A DNA stretch of 64,000 bases from CALBTQ01 sp036725605 (GTDB lineage Bacteria > Lernaellota > Lernaellaia > Lernaellales > Lernaellaceae): positions 248,001 to 312,000 of the forward strand of contig DAIMDW010000001.1 of the NCBI GenBank assembly GCA_036725605.1, written 5' to 3'. The notes below the pieces were generated by a model. It saw nothing but the letters and a program-made list of their open reading frames with translations, searched no databases and was not told where the DNA came from. The position numbers and the translations under genes are program-made. This document shows, in pieces, positions 37,875 through 45,197 of this stretch (the first letter of the stretch is position 1; every line of letters begins with the position of its first letter).

Positions 37875-38582
37875 CTAGAACGCGACGCCTTTGTACACCA
37901 CGTCGTCATCGATGAAGGAATCGTCGTCGATGCTGTCGTCGTCCGGAACGTTCGTGTCGTCGTCGACGCTGTCGTCGTCTCCCTGGGCCACACCGGTTTC
38001 GATGAAGGCGATGATTTCATCGGGTGACATGGCGCACACGCGGGTGATCAAATCCTGTTGTTCGGATTTGGACAGATCGTCGTACAGCTCGGTGGCGGCG
38101 ATGGTTTCCTCGACGGTCAGGTTGTCGGCGTTGCCCAGCATGTTCAGGAAATGATCCAGGCTGACGTCCTCGGCGCAGGCGCAATCGCAACCGTCGCTGT
38201 CTTCCGGACCACGGCAACCGGCGGTAACGGCCATGCCGAGCAGAAAGACCGCCAGAATCGCCAGCACCGCATACATCGTCGGGGGAAGGGCGAAGAACGG
38301 CTTGGATGGTTCGGCCAAGAGCATGATCAGTTCTTCGGCCAGCGAATCGGTGTCGAGCGCTTCGATGTCCGGCGCGGCGGGCATTGCCTTTTCGGTTTGC
38401 AGTTCGTCAATCAGGGCGGCGAATTGCTCGCGCAGACGCGCGTCATGACGATGTTCTTTTACCTTGGCAATCAGCAGGTCGAGCACTTCGGAAGTGGAAC
38501 TGTAGGGGGAAGGCGAAACATTCAACGCCGCCAGGAAAAGACGGACCTTTTGCACCGCGGACAGAGAAAGTTTATATCCCAT
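37875..38582 (-). CDS. Putative modified substrate protein, YKGVAF C-terminus (paralogue 1)
   Basis: The first gene of the five-gene operon encodes 235 residues: a cytoplasmic N-terminal part (QKVR 11-14, SPY 25-27, LAEEL 81-85), one span (about 103-121), Cys123, a Cys-rich short stretch (GCDCACAED), a helical domain (VSLDHF; VCAMSPDEIIAFIE), an Asp-rich linker and the end YKGVAF. The strong ribosome site AGGAGG and the promoter at 38620-38648 fit a well-expressed lead gene. The start at 38582 is set by AGGAGG and by alignment with the other two copies; the open frame continues upstream. Confidence 0.82.
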   Translation of the reverse strand: MGYKLSLSAVQKVRLFLAALNVSPSPYSSTSEVLDLLIAKVKEHRHDARLREQFAALIDELQTEKAMPAAPDIEALDTDSLAEELIMLLAEPSKPFFALPPTMYAVLAILAVFLLGMAVTAGCRGPEDSDGCDCACAEDVSLDHFLNMLGNADNLTVEETIAATELYDDLSKSEQQDLITRVCAMSPDEIIAFIETGVAQGDDDSVDDDTNVPDDDSIDDDSFIDDDVVYKGVAF

Positions 38583-38619
38583 ATCGTTCCTCCTCATTCT
38601 CACGCAACAAGACGATATT

Positions 38620-38648
38620 TTTATAGCAAAGCGGGCGCAATGTCGCAA
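38620..38648 (-). promoter_or_regulatory. Promoter of the YKGV/radical SAM operon
   Basis: On the minus strand TTGCGA (38648-38643) and TATAAA (38625-38620) are exactly 17 bases apart, and the leader to the first ATG is about 30 bases. No other promoter was seen in the short gaps inside the five-gene run. Confidence 0.8.
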
Positions 38649-38777
38649 GTTAATTTGTATATTTATTCAGGTTATTGAAATCAGTGATGCCTTTTGTGCA
38701 CAAACTGATTGAAATCCGTCCATTTTCTGATTAATGTGCGGTTTCTCATTTGAAAATCGATGCAAACGGGGACAACG

Positions 38778-39983
38778 ATGATCAAAGGAAATCTGGTAAT
38801 CGGACAGAGCGGCGGACCGACCGCGGTGATCAACGCCTCGCTGGTCGGCGTGGTGCAGGAAGCCAAAAAATACGGTTTCGTCGAGCATATTTACGGCATG
38901 CGCTGGGGCATTCAGGGCTTTCTCGAAGAAAACCTGATCGACCTGGGCGCGGAAAGCGACGCCACGCTCGAAGCGGTGAAAATCACCCCCTCGTCGGCGC
39001 TGGGTTCCTGCCGGCTGAAGATGACCGACGAACACCTGCCGCGCGTGTTGGAAGTTTTGAAGAAATTCGACATCCGTTATTTCTTCTATATCGGGGGCGA
39101 CGACTCGCAAAACACCACCCACCGGGTGATCGAGTATTGCCGCGCGCAGGGCTACGAGCTCAACGGCATCGGCATTCCCAAGACGGTCGACAACGATCTG
39201 TACGGCACCGACCACACACCCGGTTACGGTTCGGCGGCGCGCTACGTGGCGCTCTCGGCGATGCAGGGCGGCGTGCTGGCCCGCGACATGCAGAAGGTCG
39301 ATCCGGTGCTCGTGTATCAGGCGGTGGGACGCGACGCCGGTTGGTTGGCGGCGGCCGCGGCGTTGGCCAAGCGCTACGAAGAGGATCCGCCGCATTTGAT
39401 CTACATCCCCGAGCGTCCGTTCACGCAGGAGAAGTTCTATGCCGACATCGAACGTTGCTACAGCAAGTATGGCTTCGTGTCGATTTTTATCGGCGAGGGC
39501 ATCGTGTATCCCGACGGTTCGCCGGTGTCGGGCACGCAGACGTTCGACAAGTTCGGCAATCCCGAATTCGGCGCGATGGGCGGGGCTTCGGCGGCGATGG
39601 TCGTGAAAAACCTCGCTTGTACGCACCTTGACGTGCGCGGCGAATTTCAGGTCGTCGAATCGTTGCAGATGGCCGGGGCCGACCGCGTGAGCCTGGTCGA
39701 TCGCGAGGAAGCCTATCAGGCGGGCGCCGAGGCGATGAAGCTGGCCGCGGCGGGCAAGAGCGGCCTGATGGTCGCGTTCCAACGCGCGGCGGGCGAGGAG
39801 TACCGCTGCGAGTACGTGGCCGTGCCGCTGCTCAAGGTCAACGAGGGCAAACAGAAGATGCCCGACGAGTTCATCGACGATGAGAACAGCTTCGTCACCG
39901 AAGCGTTTTTGCAGTATTTGCGGCCGCTGGTCGGCGAGGTACCGGCGTTTGGTCGCCTCGCTTACACCCCGGTAAACAGCTAA
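38778..39983 (+). CDS. 6-phosphofructokinase, pyrophosphate-dependent type
   Basis: The 401-residue phosphofructokinase has GGDDSQNTTHR where ATP enzymes have GGDGS, and PKTVDNDL with the Lys found in PPi-using enzymes. Together these predict PPi as phosphoryl donor, making the step reversible. The N-terminal LVIGQSGGPTAVIN is typical. ATG at 38778 is preferred (GGGGA upstream), though ATG at 38760 is open. The GH35-like gene follows after 15 bases, so both are probably co-transcribed. Confidence 0.92.
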   Translation: MIKGNLVIGQSGGPTAVINASLVGVVQEAKKYGFVEHIYGMRWGIQGFLEENLIDLGAESDATLEAVKITPSSALGSCRLKMTDEHLPRVLEVLKKFDIRYFFYIGGDDSQNTTHRVIEYCRAQGYELNGIGIPKTVDNDLYGTDHTPGYGSAARYVALSAMQGGVLARDMQKVDPVLVYQAVGRDAGWLAAAAALAKRYEEDPPHLIYIPERPFTQEKFYADIERCYSKYGFVSIFIGEGIVYPDGSPVSGTQTFDKFGNPEFGAMGGASAAMVVKNLACTHLDVRGEFQVVESLQMAGADRVSLVDREEAYQAGAEAMKLAAAGKSGLMVAFQRAAGEEYRCEYVAVPLLKVNEGKQKMPDEFIDDENSFVTEAFLQYLRPLVGEVPAFGRLAYTPVNS

Positions 39984-39998
39984 AAGAAGAGGGCAGAG

Positions 39999-42209
39999 AT
40001 GACGGAATTCACCTACAAAAACGGACGTTACTACCGCGACGGCAAACCGTTCTTCTTTATCGGGGCCGACTATCAATATTATCGCGATAAGCGCAGCAAC
40101 TGGTCCGCGCGGTTGGATCAGCTCAAAGAAGGCCGCTGCAACGTCATTACCTTCTACATTCCCTGGCGGCATCACCTGGTGCACGATCCGGTGACCGGCG
40201 AGATCACCTACGACTTCACCGGCGAGACGCTGGACAGCCGCGACGTGGTGACCTTCCTCAACCTGATTCGCGAAAAAGACCTGCTGGCGATTGCCAAGCC
40301 CGGTCCCTTCGTGCACAGCGAGTTGAACATCGGCGGGCTGCCCGACGTATCCTCGCCCTCGTTCAATCCGGAGATCGAGCCGGTGCGCGTTTTCTCGCAG
40401 AAGCCGCTGTACTGGGAGTACGGCTGGACGCAACTGCCGTCGCCCAACGATCCGCTGTTCGACGCGCTGGCCAAGCGCTGGCTCAACGACGTGGGCAAGC
40501 TGTTGCAGCCTTACGTCGGCGAGGGGCAGCCGCTGATCGGCATCCAGCTTCTGGACGAGACGATCTACTGCACGTCCAACGACGCGCCCTGGCACTTCGG
40601 CTACGGCGGGCCGGACATGCGGTACTTCCACAAGCTGCTCAAGGAAAAGTATCTGACCATCGAACACTACAACCGCTGCCACGGCACGGAATACAAAGCC
40701 TTCGATTTCATCACCGGTCCGCTGCTGCGCCCCGGCGAGCGCGTGGCCTCGTCGCGCAAGGAACTGCTGACCTACATGGATTGGGGCATGTTCCAGTGGC
40801 GGCTGCGGCGCGACGTCTACGCGCGCTACATCGAGTACCTGGGGATCGATCTGCCGTACCTGACCAACTTCGCGGCGATCACCCCGCCGATCGAGGAGAA
40901 GATCCCCGAGAAGCAGGAGATGTGGGCCCGCGAGATTCAGGCCGAATACTGGCACCTGTACCCGGAATGGTGGTTCAACCAGAACCGCGTGGACATGGAC
41001 ACTGACGTTTATGAATACGGCATGATTTCCTGGCTGGGCGTGGCGGCCTACAACATCAACGACACGACCAGCGAGCCGGGCGACCTGAAGAAAAACGACG
41101 TGTTCCATCGGTACATCAACACGGCGCGGCGCCGGCGCGGTATCAACATGGAAGAGAACTGGGGCTTCTCGAAGCTGTATCACGCGCTGTCGGAATACCC
41201 GTTCATTCCGTTCTTCCAGACGCTGGCCTCGATCGCCGGCGGCTGCACGGGTTACGTGATCTTCACCGGCGTGTGTCACGGCTACTGGATCGACGATCTG
41301 GACGCGGTGACGCGCAAGCAACAGCGCACCTTCCCGACCGACGCGCCCATCGGCGAGAACGGCGAGACCGGCGCGATGTACGACACGATGGTGCTGCTCA
41401 ACGACTATTTCGTCAACGAGGGCGAGGGGCTGCTGCGGGCCGAACTGGACATGGACATCTGCTTTTTGATCTACCCCGAGTACGCGTCGATCAGCAGTTG
41501 GGTGCCCGACCAGAAGAAATTCGGCGTCAACGAGAACGTCCCGCGCGTGGGCACCGACGTGCTCGAGCCGGCGGCGATGATCTGCAACCAGCACGGCATC
41601 AATTACGAGTTCGCGGAGATCGCGGCCTACAGCGTCAAGGAGTTGCTGACGAAGAAAGCCGTGGCCATGCACCTGGGCTTTTTCCTGGCCGAGGCCGAAC
41701 AACAGAAGTTGATCGACTTCGTGCAGGCCGGCGGCAAGTTGATTCTCGGCGGCGAACTGCCGCGCTTCGACGACGCGATGGAGCCGTGCACGCTGCTGCG
41801 CGACTTCGTGGTCGCCAACCCGGACAAGCTGATCTGCAACACCGGCAACTTCTTCAACGACGAGCGCGCGCTGCTGGGCAACCTGCGCAAGGTCGGGTGG
41901 GAATCGAAGGTCAGCTACAGCGAGTTGCTCAAGGCCTTCGTGTACAAGAACGGCGACGATTATTACGTCTTCTTCTTCAACTTCGATCGCGAAGGCCAGC
42001 ACGACAAGTTCATCGAATTCTACGGCCAAAAGCTGTTGCTGAACGTCGGGGCGAAGACCAGCGGCGTACTGCATGTGCAGGGCGAGAAGATCGTCAGCTA
42101 CGCGGTCAAGGCGGTCAACGAATTCGAGAAGATCACCGCGACCGTCCGGCTGCAGTTGGGCAAGCAGGTCATCGAGTTCGCGGGGGATAAGGCAGACTAT
42201 AATCTGTAG
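39999..42209 (+). CDS. Glycoside hydrolase, GH35-like beta-galactosidase
   Basis: The 736-residue protein begins with the GH35 pattern (YYRDGKPFFFIGADYQYYR) and a TIM-barrel region (ITFYIPWRHH, LAIAKPGPFVHSEL). Candidate catalytic acids are the Glu in QLLDETIY and the Glu pair in INMEENWGF. No signal peptide is present, so the substrate is an imported oligosaccharide. The C-terminal half includes a Rossmann-like part (VQAGGKLILGGELP) and a beta domain. A beta-galactosidase is the closest guess; other beta-glycosides are possible. Confidence 0.82.
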   Translation: MTEFTYKNGRYYRDGKPFFFIGADYQYYRDKRSNWSARLDQLKEGRCNVITFYIPWRHHLVHDPVTGEITYDFTGETLDSRDVVTFLNLIREKDLLAIAKPGPFVHSELNIGGLPDVSSPSFNPEIEPVRVFSQKPLYWEYGWTQLPSPNDPLFDALAKRWLNDVGKLLQPYVGEGQPLIGIQLLDETIYCTSNDAPWHFGYGGPDMRYFHKLLKEKYLTIEHYNRCHGTEYKAFDFITGPLLRPGERVASSRKELLTYMDWGMFQWRLRRDVYARYIEYLGIDLPYLTNFAAITPPIEEKIPEKQEMWAREIQAEYWHLYPEWWFNQNRVDMDTDVYEYGMISWLGVAAYNINDTTSEPGDLKKNDVFHRYINTARRRRGINMEENWGFSKLYHALSEYPFIPFFQTLASIAGGCTGYVIFTGVCHGYWIDDLDAVTRKQQRTFPTDAPIGENGETGAMYDTMVLLNDYFVNEGEGLLRAELDMDICFLIYPEYASISSWVPDQKKFGVNENVPRVGTDVLEPAAMICNQHGINYEFAEIAAYSVKELLTKKAVAMHLGFFLAEAEQQKLIDFVQAGGKLILGGELPRFDDAMEPCTLLRDFVVANPDKLICNTGNFFNDERALLGNLRKVGWESKVSYSELLKAFVYKNGDDYYVFFFNFDREGQHDKFIEFYGQKLLLNVGAKTSGVLHVQGEKIVSYAVKAVNEFEKITATVRLQLGKQVIEFAGDKADYNL

Positions 42210-42305
42210 GGATTAGCCTATTTTATGGGGCGCTACCGGGACGGCTCGGTCAGCGCCCTTTGCATTTCCCTGGACTTGCGTTTCATTCATTGTGCGAGGC
42301 CGTTG

Positions 42306-42393
42306 CACAGCTTTCGCCAAGGCGAAAACTGTGGCACACAAAAAACGCGTCGTTCGCTTGTGTGCCACACTTTTGGCGTCAGCCAAAGGTGTG
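42306..42393. repeat. Cluster of three overlapping inverted repeats (REP-like)
   Basis: Hairpin 1 spans 42306-42333 (13-base arms, one mismatch). Hairpin 2 spans 42330-42369, with perfect 12-base arms TGTGGCACACAA/TTGTGTGCCACA and a 16-base loop. Hairpin 3 spans 42366-42393 (12-base arms, one mismatch, loop inside GTCA). The arms overlap at their ends, so alternative foldings are mutually exclusive. No T-tract follows, so this is not a simple terminator; it resembles REP/BIME-type elements. Confidence 0.7.
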
Positions 42394-42407
42394 ATGGTTC
42401 ACCCGAA

Positions 42408-42486
42408 ATAATTGAGTATGGCGTTCCATAAATTCGATGTCCTTTAAATTATACACACAATAATTAAGTATGGCGTCCCTTAATTC
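42408..42486. repeat. Imperfect direct repeat pair, AATTAAGTATGGCGTCCCTTAATT type
   Basis: Copy 1 (42408-42435) and copy 2 (42460-42486) share ATAATT(G/A)AGTATGGCGT(T/C)CC and an AATTC end. Copy 2 is itself an inverted repeat (AATTAAG 42462-42468 with CTTAATT 42479-42485). A related string, CTGTCCCTAATTATTC, occurs near 44028-44043. The pattern may be the edge of a lost mobile element, but no transposase gene is present. Confidence 0.5.
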
Positions 42487-42663
42487 CTATCTTATAATAA
42501 AATGGATTCTTTCAACAATTTACAGTTGATTCCAAGGGAAGAAACGGGTTAAATATTTTTTTACGAGTTTTGGCGTTTTGACTTTAGGGACCGTCGTTTA
42601 ATCTTTTCGGTCGCCGCAAGCCATACGGACGAACCTGGAAAAACCTGAATCGCTGAAAGAGTT

Positions 42664-43890
42664 GTGCATGGATACGTCACCCAATGGTGCGGGGATTTCG
42701 TCGGAAAACATTTCGCGGGGCCGGTCAAGCAATTTTTCTCAACGGCGTCGCTTTGTTTTTTCGGGTTGACGCTTTTGATCGGGCTGATCGTCGTGCTGGC
42801 TATCGGCGAGATGATGATGCGAAGCCGCGAGCCCATCGACCTGGACGCCTTGACCTTGGCGCATCGTGCACCCAATCCGGCCCGCGGTTGGGCGTACATG
42901 AATCCGTTTTCCAAGCTGACGCCACGGCCCGGCATGGTCGCCCAGAAAGACAAATCGATCAACGATTACGGCTTTATTTCCACGCCGCCGATCGAATCGG
43001 TGAAAAAGCCCGCCAGGCGCATTCGCGTCGCCTTTCTCGGCGGATCCTCAACGGCGGGCACCGGCCTGATTCTGCCCGACAAAGACACCTGGCCCCAGCG
43101 GGCGTATGAGCATCTGCAAAAGCTGATGCCGGGGCGGGACATCGAGATAATCAACGCGGCGGTCGGCGGCTATTCGTCCTTCGAATCCTACGGCCGGCTT
43201 TGGTCGCAAGTCCGTTTCTTCGAGCCGGACATCGTGATCGTGTACCACGCCTGGAACGAAATGTACTATTTCCACGACGCCTCGCCCGAAGCGATGTTGC
43301 ATAAAACCTGGAAAAAAGACGGGGGATGGTGCTTTCCGGACGTGACTTTACCGCCGCGTTTCGCCCGGATCAGACTCGACAAATACCTGGGCCGATCTCA
43401 ACTGTACGCGGCTTTCCGCGTGGCGGCCAATCGCGACAAGCTGCAGGAGGCGGCAGGGGAGATCGGAACCGGCGAAGCCGAAGATCGAAATCGTCCGCTG
43501 GCCGCCGATTACGATCCTCGCGGCGTGGAGGTGTTCCGTGACAACCTGAAACTCATGGAACAAGCGGCGCACCAGATCGGCGCGGAATTTTATGTGGCCA
43601 AACAGGCCACGCTGGTCACGCCGGACCTCCCTGAGGACCTGCGAAAAGAACGCTGTTTCATTCATTATCATCAATTCGATTATGATGCGCATGTGCGCGC
43701 GTTTGACGCCGTGTACAAAATGATCGAGGAAAACTTCCCGACGCGATCCATCATCGACGCCACGCGGCTGTCGGGGTCCATCGAATTTCTCAACGACCAC
43801 GTGCATCCCCTGCCGGCCGGATGCAACGCGCTGGGCAAGATTGTCGCCGAGCACCTGGCCGCGCACAGCCGGATTTTAAACAAGCCATAA
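42664..43890 (+). CDS. Membrane-anchored SGNH-type hydrolase
   Basis: The 408-residue protein, starting with GTG, has one transmembrane segment (about residues 28-50) and an SGNH-type domain: block I VAFLGGSSTAGTG with the nucleophile Ser, block II-like NAAVGGYSSFES, block III IVYHAWNEMYY and block V LNDHVHPLPAG with Asp and His. The catalytic triad looks complete. The protein faces the periplasm. It probably removes or transfers acyl groups on a surface polymer; the substrate is unknown. No adjacent polysaccharide operon is present. Confidence 0.82.
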   Translation: MHGYVTQWCGDFVGKHFAGPVKQFFSTASLCFFGLTLLIGLIVVLAIGEMMMRSREPIDLDALTLAHRAPNPARGWAYMNPFSKLTPRPGMVAQKDKSINDYGFISTPPIESVKKPARRIRVAFLGGSSTAGTGLILPDKDTWPQRAYEHLQKLMPGRDIEIINAAVGGYSSFESYGRLWSQVRFFEPDIVIVYHAWNEMYYFHDASPEAMLHKTWKKDGGWCFPDVTLPPRFARIRLDKYLGRSQLYAAFRVAANRDKLQEAAGEIGTGEAEDRNRPLAADYDPRGVEVFRDNLKLMEQAAHQIGAEFYVAKQATLVTPDLPEDLRKERCFIHYHQFDYDAHVRAFDAVYKMIEENFPTRSIIDATRLSGSIEFLNDHVHPLPAGCNALGKIVAEHLAAHSRILNKP

Positions 43891-44121
43891 CCGCCGGCTC
43901 GATCGTTCCGCGCATCGCGTCAAGACGCTCATACTTAATTGTAAATCACCCGCAAATATCTCTTTCATCGAGGTGGGCCGATCGGCCAACGACATGGAAA
44001 ATCCCTATACCTATTTGAAAAATTGGTTACTGTCCCTAATTATTCAAAAAATTCGACTTTATTATCTGAAAAGAATCTGTATGCTGGATTGCGGCGACGG
44101 CCCGGAGGCGGAGTACGGACC
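43891..44121. other. Intergenic region, partly AT-rich
   Basis: No gene is supported here. It contains the CTGTCCCTAATTATTC string related to the repeats at 42408-42486 and an AT-rich stretch before the ribosome site of the next gene (GGCGGAG near 44107-44113). Confidence 0.4.
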
Positions 44122-45120
44122 ATGCTGAAGAAATTTTTCCGAGGCTTTTTAATCGGCAGCGTGGTTGTGCTCGGCATTATCGGCGCGGTGGCCGCGGTCG
44201 TTTATCTGCAGATGACGCGCAAACCGCCGTCGCTCGACTGGCCGGAGATCGCGCCGGAGGTGATGGCCCGCGCGCCGCAGGTGGCCGAGGAGATACTCGC
44301 CCGCATGCCCGATCGTCCATGGCCGCTGCCGTCGCAAGTGCCGAATACAAAAACAAGAACCGTCTTGAGCGACGGGATGGACATTGGTTATCGCCCCACG
44401 ATTTTTGTGGAATTCAAGCATGATGACCTGGAGGAATATGTCAACCTGTCGCCGGAACTCGAGTTGCTGTCCTATCGACATAACCAAAGCCGCTCGGAAG
44501 ACAAACCATGGTCGGCCGAGATCGAAGAGCAGGCGAAGCAAAAGGCGACCGACGTCATCGCCGCTCTCTTCGGCGAGCGGGCGAGCCAGTATCGTTTCGA
44601 TGACTACTCCGACGGCTCGATTGATTTCAGGCCATACGTTCAACGGGTCAATATCATCTACCGACGCTATGTGCGCGACCATGTTCATGACCAGGATAAA
44701 ATCCGCATCGACTTCGACTCGAATCTGCGCTTGGATGCAATCGAGATTCCGGATGCCGCCGACAACAATCCGGGGCTGAATCCGGTGTTGGTCGACAAGG
44801 AAGAAGCGATACGTAAAGCCGTGCGCGTACTGCAACGCTCGCACATGGTGCAGAACAATTTTCGCCAACTGGAGTATACCGCCAAGGCGGAATTGGCCGT
44901 GGTTTATCCCGACGAATTCTGGATCGATTGGCTGCAGGATTTCTTGCTGATCCGCAATCATGTTCACTTTTTTTACACGCACCGCGAGGTCCAGCGTCTG
45001 GCCTGGGTCGTTACCTGTGAACCGGATCACAACGGCGTGTTGACCGATTTCATGTGGATGACCGAAATCGTCATCGACGCGGAAACGGGGCGGATCATCG
45101 GCGGCGGGGAATCCGTATAA
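44122..45120 (+). CDS. Membrane-anchored protein of unknown function, PepSY-like C-terminus
   Basis: This 332-residue protein starts at ATG 44122 (MLKKFFRG), with one N-terminal span (about residues 9-30). The extracytoplasmic part repeats alpha/beta stretches, and its end, TEIVIDAETGRIIGGGES, is the typical closing phrase of PepSY/YcdB-type domains. I do not recognise a specific family and see no catalytic motif. ATG at 44023 would add a non-conserved AT-rich start and is rejected. Confidence 0.65.
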   Translation: MLKKFFRGFLIGSVVVLGIIGAVAAVVYLQMTRKPPSLDWPEIAPEVMARAPQVAEEILARMPDRPWPLPSQVPNTKTRTVLSDGMDIGYRPTIFVEFKHDDLEEYVNLSPELELLSYRHNQSRSEDKPWSAEIEEQAKQKATDVIAALFGERASQYRFDDYSDGSIDFRPYVQRVNIIYRRYVRDHVHDQDKIRIDFDSNLRLDAIEIPDAADNNPGLNPVLVDKEEAIRKAVRVLQRSHMVQNNFRQLEYTAKAELAVVYPDEFWIDWLQDFLLIRNHVHFFYTHREVQRLAWVVTCEPDHNGVLTDFMWMTEIVIDAETGRIIGGGESV

Positions 45121-45197
45121 TCGGGAATTTTGACTTTCGAATGCGGCCGGGAATAATTCCCGGACCTATACTTTCTTTTTAGATGGAGGACGAAGCC

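Larger units (their letters stand above)
42210..42663. other. Gene-free region with palindromes and AT-rich repeats
   Basis: These 450 bases between the glycosidase and the SGNH hydrolase hold no convincing gene. They contain a cluster of three overlapping hairpins (42306-42393), then two related AT-rich repeats (42408-42486), and then AT-rich unstructured sequence up to the SGNH start. Confidence 0.7.

Noticed and set aside
38750..39631. Alternative plus-strand frame overlapping the phosphofructokinase
   Set aside because: Arg/Gly/Ala-rich shadow translation with no family features; the phosphofructokinase frame has all motifs.
38667..42074. 1135-codon open frame antisense to phosphofructokinase and GH35-like genes
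   Set aside because: It covers two well-supported plus-strand genes and their spacer; composition is typical of a shadow frame.
42306..42486. CRISPR array
   Set aside because: Only two imperfect repeats with one spacer-like gap, plus palindromes; no regular repeat-spacer series and no cas genes.
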